Shown here: in pieces, positions 55,228 through 63,904 of the stretch
How the letters are laid out: each line of letters opens with the position of its first letter
How positions within the stretch are numbered: the first letter of the stretch is position 1
From: Nitrospirota bacterium
GTDB taxonomy: Bacteria; Nitrospirota; Nitrospiria; Nitrospirales; Nitrospiraceae
Direction of reading: 5' to 3'
Length of the DNA: 64,000 bases
NCBI GenBank assembly: GCA_040755395.1
Contig: JBFMAX010000006.1
Location: 116,843 to 180,842, forward strand
Made by a program: the position numbers and the translations under genes
Notes under the pieces: model-generated
The model's input: only the letters and a program-made list of their open reading frames with translations
Database searches by the model: none
Told to the model about the DNA's origin: nothing

Positions 55228-56571
55228 TTACCCCCGCAGGATCTGCTCTTTCAGACTTTCCAATGTGGTGTTGAGCGCGCTGTCGGCCTCCCGCGCCTTG
55301 GCGATCTGCTTGCATGCGTGGATGATCGTCGTGTGGTCTTTGCCGCCGAAGTGGCGGCCGATCTCCGGGAACGAAGCGTCCGTCAATTCCCGGCAGAGGT
55401 ACATCGCGATCTGTCTCGGATGCACGAGCGTCTTACTGCGTCGCCGCGACTTGAGATCGCTGATCTTGACGTGGAACCGGGCGCTCACGGCTTCCTGTAT
55501 GTCGTCCAGCACGATGATCTTCTTCTTGTCGCCGATCAGGTCCCGCAGGACGTTCTTCGCCATCTCCAGCGTAATGGCCTGCCCCGTCAGCGACGAGTAC
55601 GCGCCCAGCCGGACCAGCGAGCCTTCCAGTTCGCGGATGTTGTTCTTCATCGTGGTGGCCAGGAAGTGGATGACGTCTTCCGGCAGGACGATGCCCTCGT
55701 CTTCGGACTTCTTGCGCAGAATGGCGATCCGCGTCTCCACGTCCGGCGGCTGCAGATCCGCGATCAGCCCCCACTCGAACCGGGACCGGAGCCTCTCTTC
55801 GATGTCCGGCATGTCCTTCGGGAACCGGTCGCTCGACAGCACGATCTGTTTCCTCGCCTCGTAGAGCGCATTGAAGGTGTGGAAGAACTCCTCCTGCGTG
55901 CGCTCTTTCCCGGCCAGGAACTGAATATCGTCGATCATCAACATGTCGATGTTCCGATATCGCTTCCGGAGGTCGATCATCTTGTCGTACCGGATCGAGT
56001 TGATGACCTCATTAGTGAACTGCTCCGTCGTCACATAGGCGATCCGGAGGTCCGTGTGGTCCGCGACGTGATTCCCGATCGCGTTCAAGAGATGGGTTTT
56101 CCCGAGCCCCACGCCTCCGTAGATAAAGAGCGGGTTGTACGCCTTCGCGGGCTGCTCGGCCACGGCCATACAGGCGGCATGGGCGAACTGATTTCCTGCG
56201 CCGACGACGAAGCTGGTAAACGTGTACTTGGGATTCAATTGAATCCCCCGCCTGGGCCGAGCGGCCGTCTGCGATCGCCCGCTGCCGGGCGACGCTGTTC
56301 CCTCCTCCGCCCGAGCCTCCGCCTTTCTGTCCACCACAAACGCGACATCCATGGTCCCTCCTCCGTTCGCTCGGGACAGCCCTTCCGTCAAGAGATCGCG
56401 GTAATGCTGAGTCAGCCAGTCCGCGAAGAACCGGTTCGGCACAGCGATCTTCGCGCCAGAGTCGTCGATACCCTGCAGACGAATCGGCGCGAACCATGTA
56501 TCGAAAACCTGCTTCGGAACCTTTTCCGAAACAAAAGCCAACACCCGATCCCAAATGGCCTGGACACTCAT
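55228..56571 (-). CDS. dnaA: Chromosomal replication initiator DnaA
   Basis: 447 residues from ATG 56571; longer frames upstream enter the DnaA-box region and are rejected. AAA+ motifs are YGGVGLGKTHLLNAIGNHVA (Walker A) and MLMIDDIQFLAGKE (Walker B); the C-terminal DNA-binding domain contains FPEIGRHFGGKDHTTIIHAC. Domain I MSVQAIWDRVLAFVSEKVPK is present. It binds the boxes just upstream. Confidence 0.98.
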   Translation of the reverse strand: MSVQAIWDRVLAFVSEKVPKQVFDTWFAPIRLQGIDDSGAKIAVPNRFFADWLTQHYRDLLTEGLSRANGGGTMDVAFVVDRKAEARAEEGTASPGSGRSQTAARPRRGIQLNPKYTFTSFVVGAGNQFAHAACMAVAEQPAKAYNPLFIYGGVGLGKTHLLNAIGNHVADHTDLRIAYVTTEQFTNEVINSIRYDKMIDLRKRYRNIDMLMIDDIQFLAGKERTQEEFFHTFNALYEARKQIVLSSDRFPKDMPDIEERLRSRFEWGLIADLQPPDVETRIAILRKKSEDEGIVLPEDVIHFLATTMKNNIRELEGSLVRLGAYSSLTGQAITLEMAKNVLRDLIGDKKKIIVLDDIQEAVSARFHVKISDLKSRRRSKTLVHPRQIAMYLCRELTDASFPEIGRHFGGKDHTTIIHACKQIAKAREADSALNTTLESLKEQILRG

Positions 56572-56879
56572 CTCAGCGACCTCTAACCTATACACAGCCT
56601 TATTCACACCTGTGGATAACACGGAAATGTCTCGGTGGTTCCCATAGACGGTCGGCGCATTCCAGGCCATCTACCCGTCCCCGTCCACCCGTTCCCCGCC
56701 CATTCCAGACACCCTTTCCACGAGGTTTTCCCCAGTTCCATCCACTCCATCAAACACCTGAATTTATAGAATTTTCAATCGCTTCTACTAATACACAATC
56801 TCCACACGCCTTACTCCTAGCATTCCTCTTACAGATTCTCGTCTTATACGCCCTGTTTAAAAGAAAGTAGGAGAAGTCT
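56572..56879. other. oriC: Candidate replication origin (oriC)
   Basis: Upstream of dnaA lie DnaA-box matches: TTATTCACA (56600-56608), TGTGGATAA (56611-56619, the perfect box TTATCCACA on the other strand) and a one-mismatch CTATACACA (56588-56596). An AT-rich stretch (56755-56870, GAATTTATAGAATTTTCAAT and TTCTACTAATACACAATC) could be the unwinding element with DnaA-trio-like TAC/TAA triplets. Confidence 0.75.
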
Positions 56880-57146
56880 TCACAAAACTATGACCGTGTC
56901 CGATTCAAACACTCGCCCAATCAGGTCCGCATAAGAAATCGCCGACACGCCACGGCTCGTTTCGCCGGTCCCCTTTCCATCCACATCCAGCTTCAGCGTA
57001 TGCTGTGCCTGAATAGGGCAAACCTCCGTCCCTTCCAGAAGAACCGCCGTCACGTCCATGTCGCTTGCTGCCTGGTCGGGGCAAAGAAGCGAAACCTCTG
57101 CGTCGTCGAGCGAAGATCGTCTGATGAGATAGAGGACCTTCCGCAC
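56880..57146 (-). CDS. DsrH/TusB-like sulfur-relay protein
   Basis: 88 residues: VLYLIRRSSLDDAEVSLLCP, then VTAVLLEGTEVCPIQAQHTL. It fits the small DsrE/F/H (TusBCD) fold and is the last of three such genes in line. The family carries sulfur as a persulfide for tRNA thiolation or sulfur oxidation. Assigned by size, position and remote similarity; the catalytic Cys of TusD-like partners is in the first gene, not here. Confidence 0.55.
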   Translation of the reverse strand: MRKVLYLIRRSSLDDAEVSLLCPDQAASDMDVTAVLLEGTEVCPIQAQHTLKLDVDGKGTGETSRGVSAISYADLIGRVFESDTVIVL

Positions 57147-57157
57147 AACCGTTCTCC

Positions 57158-57505
57158 TCAGGAGAACACCAGTGCCCGGTCGGATGACGCGATACGCTTG
57201 GCTATGGTGCCCGCCTGCTCTTCATGAACATGAAAACCAGGGGTCATGCGGAACGAGGACCCGGTTCCCGCAGCCATGACAAAAGGAACGCTCAACTGCT
57301 GCAACGAAGGGAGGTATTTTTCAAGAATGTCCGCATCGATGACGTGATCGAGGTCTTGGGTGAGCAGCAGAGGAGCCTGCCCGAGGAGGAAGACGGTCAC
57401 GGAATGCTCGCCGGCGCTCAAGCCCAGAGCGATACGAAGCGCTTCGACCGCGCGATGCGTCTTTGTGGGGTTTGCGCGGATTACAACGGCAACGCTAGAG
57501 GGCAT
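57158..57505 (-). CDS. DsrE/DsrF-like protein
   Basis: 115 residues. VAVVIRANPTKTHRAVEALR and LGLSAGEHSVTVFLLGQAPL fit the DsrE-family Rossmann-like fold. It has no cysteine, so it cannot carry a persulfide itself. Middle gene of a three-gene set, 12-22 bp from its neighbours. Confidence 0.65.
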   Translation of the reverse strand: MPSSVAVVIRANPTKTHRAVEALRIALGLSAGEHSVTVFLLGQAPLLLTQDLDHVIDADILEKYLPSLQQLSVPFVMAAGTGSSFRMTPGFHVHEEQAGTIAKRIASSDRALVFS

Positions 57506-57526
57506 CGAGACCTGGACGTCCAGGGG

Positions 57527-57847
57527 TCAGTTAAATGCCAGGAACCGGTCGCAACCAGCAATCATGTTCGACAGCACAACGAGTCCGCACAAGGAGATGG
57601 CGGGATCGAGCCTCTCGGTTGATACCCCGTGCTGTTGGCAGCCATAGGCGCACACGAAGAGCTTGGCGCCGCGATGAGCTAAGTCGACCAGCCGCGGATC
57701 GCGCAAATTCTTCACACCCTCGTCAATGAGATAGAGATACACATCGATTTGCTGAGTCAACGCTTCAGAGGATAGGGCGGCGACAGTGTCCACGCTGGGA
57801 TGCGATTGCGGCGTGGACAGCAAGATACCGAGTTTCTTTTTCTGCAT
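57527..57847 (-). CDS. DsrE-like protein with conserved cysteines
   Basis: 106 residues. LGILLSTPQSHPSVDTVAAL, IDVYLYLIDEGVKNLRDP and KLFVCAYGCQQHGVSTER; the Cys of YGCQQHG matches the persulfide-carrying position of DsrE/TusD. First gene of the DsrE-F-H-like set just right of the origin. Confidence 0.75.
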   Translation of the reverse strand: MQKKKLGILLSTPQSHPSVDTVAALSSEALTQQIDVYLYLIDEGVKNLRDPRLVDLAHRGAKLFVCAYGCQQHGVSTERLDPAISLCGLVVLSNMIAGCDRFLAFN

Positions 57848-57946
57848 GACAATTCACAGGGGGAATAATCAAATAAGTACTTTAAAAATCAATGTCTTAC
57901 AAAAACAAATCAAACAACAGAAGATTACGAGTTTTAGACACAAAAG

Positions 57947-59224
57947 TCAACCGGAAAAACCACGCCCTCCAGCCGGGCTATAGCGCGATGCGATCGTCCG
58001 TGCTGCGCCCTTCAAAGGGATATCCTCCTGTTGCTTGGTGTCCATATTGCGAAGGACGAGAGAGTCTTTCGAGACCTCTTCGTCGCCCAGGATGACCGAA
58101 TAGACCGACCGCAGTCGGTCGGCCTGTCGCAGGTGAGCTTTGAGCGAGGTAGCCCTGTAGTCGATCTCGGTCGGGACACCGAGTGCCCGTAGTTCCTCGA
58201 CAAGGGCGAGACCTGCGGAGGACCCGCGTTCGCCGAAGGCGGCGATATACACAGGGCGCAGAACCGAAGGCATGCTCTCTTGAGGCAACATCAGCGTCAC
58301 TCGTTCCAACCCGACGGCGAATCCGATGGCCGGAGTCTTCGGGCCGCCGAGCGCTTCTACTAAGCCGTCGTAGCGACCACCAGCTCCGACGGCGTTTTGC
58401 GCGCCAAGCTGCGAAGAGGTGACCTCGAAGGCCGTCAAGGTATAGTAGTCGAGTCCACGGACGAGGCGAGGGTTGAGCTGATAGGGAACGCCGATCAGCG
58501 ATAAGCCTCCGAGAACATGATCGAAGTGGCGGCGAGCCTCCGGTGACAGGTGATCCGTCAGCCGCGGGGCGTCCTCGGTCGCCGCACGGCACTCGGGGAC
58601 CTTGCAGTCGAGGACGCGGAGGGGATTCGCCTCCATGCGCCGCCGGCAGTTCGGGCAGAGTCGGGATACGCGCTCTTGGAGGAACCCGAGTAGCAGAGCC
58701 TTATAGGCCGGCCTGTCCTCGGCGAGTCCCAGACTGTTGATCTCCAGCGTCAGATCCGGGAGAGCGAGCCCGGAAAGAAATCGCCACAGCAACGCGATGA
58801 CCTCGACGTCGGCGCGGGGATCCGCCGTGCCGAAGAACTCCACGCCGAACTGGTGAAACTGCCGGAGCCGTCCGGCTTGCGGGCGCTCATGCCGGAACAT
58901 CGGCCCCAGGTAAAACAGCTTCTGGGGAAGGGGGTCGGCGGCCAGGTTGTGTTCGATGTACGCCCGGACGGCTCCGGCGGTTCCTTCAGGGCGCAGGGTC
59001 AGCGACGTTCCATCGCGGTCCTGAAAGGTATACATCTCTTTTTCGACGATATCGGTCGCCGCTCCGATGCTCCGGGCGAAGAGTTCCGTCGTTTCGAAGA
59101 CCGGGATGCGGATCTCCCGATAGCCGTAGAGTCCCGCAATGCGGCGGGCGTGTTGTTCGACGAACTGCCAGCGCGCGGTCTCGTCCGGGAGGATATCCTT
59201 GACGCCCTTGATCCCTCGAATCAT
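57947..59224 (-). CDS. hisS: Histidyl-tRNA synthetase
   Basis: 425 residues, class II. IKGVKDILPDETARWQFVEQ start; motif 2 TLRPEGTAGAVRAYIEHNL and FRHERPQAGRLRQFHQFGVE; motif 3 GFAVGLERVTLML; histidine-binding LVRGLDYYTLTAFEV. The C-terminal anticodon-binding domain is present. Intact. Confidence 0.97.
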   Translation of the reverse strand: MIRGIKGVKDILPDETARWQFVEQHARRIAGLYGYREIRIPVFETTELFARSIGAATDIVEKEMYTFQDRDGTSLTLRPEGTAGAVRAYIEHNLAADPLPQKLFYLGPMFRHERPQAGRLRQFHQFGVEFFGTADPRADVEVIALLWRFLSGLALPDLTLEINSLGLAEDRPAYKALLLGFLQERVSRLCPNCRRRMEANPLRVLDCKVPECRAATEDAPRLTDHLSPEARRHFDHVLGGLSLIGVPYQLNPRLVRGLDYYTLTAFEVTSSQLGAQNAVGAGGRYDGLVEALGGPKTPAIGFAVGLERVTLMLPQESMPSVLRPVYIAAFGERGSSAGLALVEELRALGVPTEIDYRATSLKAHLRQADRLRSVYSVILGDEEVSKDSLVLRNMDTKQQEDIPLKGAARTIASRYSPAGGRGFSG

Positions 59225-59305
59225 ACCCGTTCCTTCATCTCTCGCCTATCGCCTGGCAGCGCGACTATAGCGGCGGCGTTCGAGGCAAGTCAACGCGCCT
59301 GCATG

Positions 59306-59392
59306 GCCTTGGTCAACGGTCATGAGTCAATGGCCAACGGTGATGGACGACAGCGATGGTCCTGTGCCCATTGACGATTGACCGCTGGGCCA
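59306..59392. repeat. Degenerate heptamer repeats upstream of the YeiH region
   Basis: Tandem-like units of GTCAACGGTCATGAGTCAAT and CATTGACGATTGACCGCTGG type. The same family appears at 53985 and 60699. No open frame of note. Confidence 0.6.
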
Positions 59393-59486
59393 CGCTGCCT
59401 CCTTGCAGCGACAGGCCGCTGGCGTTATAGTGCGGCGCACCGTTAAGCTGAAGCTGCCGGCTGTTCACGTTCAACTTGAAGCAGAG

Positions 59487-59573
59487 ATGAGCGAAGACTG
59501 GCTCGCGGTCGCCATCGGATTGGGATTGGTGGCCTTGGTGGGGACAGGGCTGATCGCTCACGTTCCGTGGTGA
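59487..59573 (+). CDS. Short membrane peptide ORF upstream of the YeiH-like gene
   Basis: 28 residues, MSEDWLAVAIGLGLVALVGT then GLIAHVPW, a single hydrophobic helix. The ATG follows GCAGAG, a weak site. The sequence looks like the N-terminal start of longer YeiH-family exporters (which commonly open MSEDWLAV...GL), so it may be a split-off N-terminal piece whose stop is 6 bp before the next start. Alternatively it is a genuine small membrane protein. Confidence 0.55.
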   Translation: MSEDWLAVAIGLGLVALVGTGLIAHVPW

Positions 59574-59579
59574 TCGTCG

Positions 59580-60656
59580 ATGATGAGGGAAGATTCGGGA
59601 GCTGCGTATCGGACTACGGCGGGAACCCAGTGGATCGCCGCCGCGTTTTCGTTTCTCCTCGTCGTCGTGCTGGCGGTGATCGCCAACCGGCTGGCTCAGG
59701 CGAGCAAGGTGTGGCTCGGCCGGGAGCTGTTGGAATATCCTTTGTGGGCCGTGACGCTCGGGCTCGCGGCGAATCTGGCGATCACGACCGCCGGCATCCG
59801 CGACCGCGTCAGCGCCGTGATCGGAACGGAGTTTTTCTTGAAAACGGGCCTTGTCCTGATGGGCGCCACGATCAACTTTGCGGATGTCTTGCGCATCGGC
59901 GCCAAGGGCCTGATTCAGGCGGTGCTGGTCGTGACGGCGGTCTTCTTCCTGACGTGGTATCTGGCCGCATGGTTCCGGCTCGATGCCAAGCTGCGCGCGC
60001 TGATGGCCGCCTCCGTCTCGATTTGCGGAGTGTCCGCCGCCATCGCCGCCGCGGGCGCGGTTCTGGCGAAGAAGGAACACCTGGCCTACGTGGCGACGCT
60101 GGTGATCCTGTTTGCGCTGCCGCTCATGCTGCTCCAGCCCTATGCGGCGAAAGCGCTGGATCTCTCTGCAGACGTAGCCGGCGCGTGGATCGGCGGCAAC
60201 ATCGACACGACCGCCGCCGTGGTCGGAGCCGGGGCGATCCACAGCGAAGCCGCGATGAAGGTCGCGTCGGTCGTCAAACTGTCCCAGAACGCCCTCATCG
60301 GGTTTGCCGCGTTCTTTTTAGCGCTGTACTGGGTCGTCGTCATCGAACGGCGCCCGGACCAGCGACCCAGTCCACGCGAGATCTGGACCAGGTTTCCGAA
60401 ATTCGTGCTGGGCTTTGTGATCGCCTCGGCGCTCGCCACCTTCGGGCTCCTCGCGCCGGAGCAAGTCAAAGACGCGATCGTCCCGCTGCGGAATTGGTTT
60501 TTGACCGCGGCCTTCGTGTGCATCGGGTTAGAGCTGTCTTTCGCGGAGTTTGCCGAGGTCGGGTGGCGCCCCGTCGCGGTCTATTTTCTTGCCACGGCGG
60601 CCAACACCGCGCTCGCACTGGGGGCTGCCTGGCTGCTGTTTGGGAACGCATGGTAA
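59580..60656 (+). CDS. YeiH/UPF0324-family putative sulfate exporter
   Basis: 358 residues with about ten membrane segments. FFLKTGLVLMGATINFADVL and ASVSICGVSAAIAAAGAVLA, then WIGGNIDTTAAVVGAGAI, which carries the family's conserved core. The family (Pfam Cons_hypoth698) is annotated as sulfate exporter without firm proof. Preceded by a 28-residue membrane ORF that may belong to it. Confidence 0.88.
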   Translation: MMREDSGAAYRTTAGTQWIAAAFSFLLVVVLAVIANRLAQASKVWLGRELLEYPLWAVTLGLAANLAITTAGIRDRVSAVIGTEFFLKTGLVLMGATINFADVLRIGAKGLIQAVLVVTAVFFLTWYLAAWFRLDAKLRALMAASVSICGVSAAIAAAGAVLAKKEHLAYVATLVILFALPLMLLQPYAAKALDLSADVAGAWIGGNIDTTAAVVGAGAIHSEAAMKVASVVKLSQNALIGFAAFFLALYWVVVIERRPDQRPSPREIWTRFPKFVLGFVIASALATFGLLAPEQVKDAIVPLRNWFLTAAFVCIGLELSFAEFAEVGWRPVAVYFLATAANTALALGAAWLLFGNAW

Positions 60657-60698
60657 CCGGAGGGCAATGGTTGGGAAGAACGGGTCGCCACCGTCTGA

Positions 60699-60752
60699 AT
60701 CATTGACCGCTGACTGTTGACCAATGACACGGTCGTCAATGACCATTTACGC
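60699..60752. repeat. Degenerate heptamer repeats
   Basis: ATCATTGACCGCTGACTGTT and CAATGACACGGTCGTCAATG units, of the same family as at 59306. Confidence 0.55.
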
Positions 60753-60770
60753 CATAGGAACTGAGAGGAG

Positions 60771-62288
60771 ATGAGGACGGAAGGTCCCCAGCGCCGCGTG
60801 ATCGCGGTGGCGCCCATGCCGCCGGAGAAATCCGCCTACGCGCTGGCCCGCTACAGCCGCTCGCCGGATTCGATCGAGGACAGCATCCGCTGGGTCCATA
60901 CGCATTCCTCCGAGAAGTTCTGGGAGCAGTTCTATTTCGATTACGGGCACGCCTCGATCGCCGATCTGGGGCACGCCATCGTCTGTTTCGAACACATCTC
61001 GGAACTCGCGGCGATCCGACTCGAGGACGAACCGCTATGGGACGGTCAAGCCAAGTCCAGTCGTTACCAGAACTTCGCCTCCAGCGCGTGGTACGTGCCG
61101 GACTCCGTGCGCGGTACCGAAACGGAAGGGACCTATCACGGCATTCTTCGCAGCCTGGCCAACGTCTACCGCACGCTGCATGAGCCGCTGGTGCGGTTTC
61201 TGTCCGAGCGCGAGCCCCGCCCTGAATCCATGACGCCGGCGCAATACCAGCGGACGATCGCGGCCCGTGCGTTCGACGTGACACGCTACCTCCTGCCGCT
61301 GGCGGCCCGCACCAACGTCGGCCAGGTGGTGAGCATCAGGACGCTCGAAAAACAGATTACGCGGCTGCTCTCCTCCCAGTTGCCGGAGCTGCGGGCGATC
61401 GGGGAAGAACTGAAAGAAGCCTGCCAGCGTCCTCCTGTCGACCTTTGGGCCGAGCTTTCGGGGCAGACGGCCGGCCCGGCCGAGCCCCTGGCGCCGACGC
61501 TCGCGCGGCATGCCAAGGCGAGTCCGTATCAGGCCGAGGTGTACGCGGACCTGGCGCGGCACGCGCGCGAAGTGCTGAAAGGGACCGGGCTTCCCGATCA
61601 TCCGGACGTGGTGAAGGCGACCACGAGACTGGAAGGCCAGGGGGTCGAGGAGTCGGTGGACCTCATTGAGCCTCATCACCCCCTGGACGAACTGGTCGCG
61701 ACGCTGTTCTATCGCGTGACGCAGGCGCCGTATCGGAACATCCTCGCCGTCGTCCGCGAGTGGACCGAGAAGCAGAAGCGGGACACGGTCGAAGTCGCGC
61801 TGCGGAAGCGCGGGCCCTATGACGAACTGATCAAGGAGTTCCGAAGCGGGTACGCGTTCATCTTCGACATCCTCATGGACATCGGGGGCTGGCGGGACCT
61901 GCACCGGCACCGGCGTTGCCAGCAGGTCCAGCAGAACTTCACGACCGTCCACGGATACGACGTCCCGGCCGCGCTCGTCCAAGCCGGGCTCGAGCGGGAC
62001 TATCAGGACGCCATGGACGCCGTGAAATCCGACATCGAGCGGTTGCGCAAAACCAGCCAGGAAGCCGCGCTCTATGCGATTCCCTTCGGCTTCAGGGTCC
62101 GCTGTCTGTTTAAGATGGACTTCGCGGAGGCGGAGTACATCGCCAGGCTCCGATCGGGCGTGAAGGGACACTGGTCGTACCGGACCATCGCCTGGTCGAT
62201 GAAGCGGAAACTCGCCCAGCGTTACCCGACACTGGGCGATCTGGTGCAGGCGACACCGCCTGACGTGGAGGACACGCTCACCCGATAG
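60771..62288 (+). CDS. Tandem ThyX-like (FAD-dependent thymidylate synthase family) protein
   Basis: 505 residues, about twice a ThyX monomer. The first half has DGQAKSSRYQNFASSAWYVP and VTRYLLPLAARTNVGQVVSI; the second half has DILMDIGGWRDLHRHRRCQQ and FRVRCLFKMDFAEAEYIARL. The signature of ThyX, RHRxxSxxxxSxR, is split: an RHR triad occurs only in the second half, and the SSR(Y/R) part only in the first. So either both halves form one active site, or the enzyme is not a standard thymidylate synthase. No thyA in the window. Confidence 0.8.
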   Translation: MRTEGPQRRVIAVAPMPPEKSAYALARYSRSPDSIEDSIRWVHTHSSEKFWEQFYFDYGHASIADLGHAIVCFEHISELAAIRLEDEPLWDGQAKSSRYQNFASSAWYVPDSVRGTETEGTYHGILRSLANVYRTLHEPLVRFLSEREPRPESMTPAQYQRTIAARAFDVTRYLLPLAARTNVGQVVSIRTLEKQITRLLSSQLPELRAIGEELKEACQRPPVDLWAELSGQTAGPAEPLAPTLARHAKASPYQAEVYADLARHAREVLKGTGLPDHPDVVKATTRLEGQGVEESVDLIEPHHPLDELVATLFYRVTQAPYRNILAVVREWTEKQKRDTVEVALRKRGPYDELIKEFRSGYAFIFDILMDIGGWRDLHRHRRCQQVQQNFTTVHGYDVPAALVQAGLERDYQDAMDAVKSDIERLRKTSQEAALYAIPFGFRVRCLFKMDFAEAEYIARLRSGVKGHWSYRTIAWSMKRKLAQRYPTLGDLVQATPPDVEDTLTR

Positions 62289-62310
62289 AGCACGCCCGGA
62301 GTGACGGAAC

Positions 62311-62808
62311 ATGAAAAGCCGGCTGCAGTTCCGCGGGCATCCGATTCACGCCATGATGGTGGGATTTCCCATCGGGCTGTACTCCTCGGCGCTTGTGTGC
62401 GATGTCCTCTATCTTCTGCTCCGCGACGCCTTCTGGTTTCGCGCCGCTTACTGGGCGTTGGTGTTCGGGGTGGTGACGCACCTGGGCGCCGCTGCCACCG
62501 GGTTTCCCGATTTTCTGGCGATCATCAGGGAGCGGACGGCGGCCGCCAGGCACCCGGCCCTGTCGCATCTCATCTTCGGAATCGGTTTGCTGGTCATCCA
62601 AGGGTTGAATCTGGCGGTGCGGAACGGGGGCGATCTCCCGGCCTCCGGCTCCGTCGCGCTCCCGGTGATCGTCAATGTGATCGGCGCGGCGCTGACCGGG
62701 GTGCAGGGCTGGTACGGAGGCGAGCTGGTCTACCGCCATTTCGTCGGGATCGACCTGCCGGAGACGGCGCCGCCGGGCAAGCACCAGAAGGACAAGAGGC
62801 ACCATTGA
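62311..62808 (+). CDS. DUF2231 membrane protein
   Basis: 165 residues with four membrane segments; MKSRLQFRGHPIHAMMVGFP opens with the HPIH motif of DUF2231, followed by WALVFGVVTHLGAAATGFPD. Such proteins may bind haem or ions; function unknown. It lies between the ThyX-like and TPR genes, 22 bp and 2 bp apart. Confidence 0.88.
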   Translation: MKSRLQFRGHPIHAMMVGFPIGLYSSALVCDVLYLLLRDAFWFRAAYWALVFGVVTHLGAAATGFPDFLAIIRERTAAARHPALSHLIFGIGLLVIQGLNLAVRNGGDLPASGSVALPVIVNVIGAALTGVQGWYGGELVYRHFVGIDLPETAPPGKHQKDKRHH

Positions 62809-62810
62809 GC

Positions 62811-63848
62811 ATGTCGGACTACGCGGTTCGGATCGAAGGCGCCCTTCTGCAGGGTGACTGGGACGCGGCGTTCCGGGAAGCGACGGCGTGGGCGCAGACG
62901 GTGCCCGCGGACCGGCGCGAGCCGCGGCCGTACTTCGCTCTCAACGTCGTGCATCTTATCAGAGGGCAGTTCGCGGAGGCCTGGAAGATTCACGCCAAAG
63001 CGTTGCAGGAAAGCGAGGACATCGAGGTGATCCGAGCCTGGATGGAGGACTTGCGGGCCCGGCATCCGGACAACGCCCTTGTCCATTTGGTCATGGGTTT
63101 GTTTCTCGCCCAGTCGGGCAAATCCGAGCAGTCGGTGGATTGTTACAAGGAAGCCATGCGGCTCGATCCGCTCTCCGCCTATCCGCACTATTTTCTCGCG
63201 CAGATTCACGAGCGCGCGGACCGCCCGGAATTGGCGATCAAGGAGTACCGCGAAGCCGTCAAGCTGGACCCGACCTACATCCCGGCCCGGACCAACCTGG
63301 GTGTGGCCTATCAAGAACAGGGCCGGCTCGAAATGGCGATTCCCCAGTATCGTGAAGTGATCCGCCTGAATCCGAACGACGCGATCGCCCATGCGAATCT
63401 CGCCTGCGCGCTCTTGGAGCAAGGCAAAACGGAGGCGGCGCTGTTGGAGTACAAGGAGGCCGTTCGCCTGAATCCCCAGGACTCGGAGGTGCGTTACGCG
63501 CTGGGCGGTTTGTACGAAAGCCGGGGACGGAAAGATCTGGCGCTGAAGGAATATGAAGCGGCGGTCCAGGCCAATCCGGATTTCGCGCCCCCTCGCGTCG
63601 CGATCGGCTGGATGCTGTTTGAAAAAGGAAACCTGGGGGACGCGATGGACGCCTTCAACCGGGCATTGAAAGCCGATCCCGAGAATGCGCGCGCGTACCT
63701 GGGCGTCGCGAAAGTGTACGCCTGTCGCGGGAAGGTGCAGACCGCGATCGACAACTACACCAAGGCGCTCAAGTACGAGCGGGATCCCCAGAAGAAAAAC
63801 GAGATCATGAACCAGCTTTTCAAGGAAGGGGGAACGTGGGATACGTGA
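62811..63848 (+). CDS. Tetratricopeptide-repeat protein
   Basis: 345 residues of at least seven TPR motifs, such as LVMGLFLAQSGKSEQSVDCY, YIPARTNLGVAYQEQGRLEM and LACALLEQGKTEAALLEYKE. No signal peptide; probably a cytoplasmic scaffold. ATG at 62811 overlaps nothing, 2 bp after the preceding stop, so co-translation is likely. Confidence 0.9.
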   Translation: MSDYAVRIEGALLQGDWDAAFREATAWAQTVPADRREPRPYFALNVVHLIRGQFAEAWKIHAKALQESEDIEVIRAWMEDLRARHPDNALVHLVMGLFLAQSGKSEQSVDCYKEAMRLDPLSAYPHYFLAQIHERADRPELAIKEYREAVKLDPTYIPARTNLGVAYQEQGRLEMAIPQYREVIRLNPNDAIAHANLACALLEQGKTEAALLEYKEAVRLNPQDSEVRYALGGLYESRGRKDLALKEYEAAVQANPDFAPPRVAIGWMLFEKGNLGDAMDAFNRALKADPENARAYLGVAKVYACRGKVQTAIDNYTKALKYERDPQKKNEIMNQLFKEGGTWDT

Positions 63849-63865
63849 CGCGTACACGCGTCACG
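63844..63865. terminator. Perfect inverted repeat at the end of the TPR gene
   Basis: CGTGACGCG and CGCGTCACG around TACA, overlapping the stop codon. No T-run follows, so termination would be weak or factor-assisted. Confidence 0.45.
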
Positions 63866-63904
63866 AATGAGGAAGAGGTCTTGTCAATAGGTGTGTAAAT
63901 GGAA

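Noticed and set aside
56572..56670. Upstream extension of DnaA to 56670
   Set aside because: The extra residues read through DnaA boxes and the conserved N-terminus starts at 56571.
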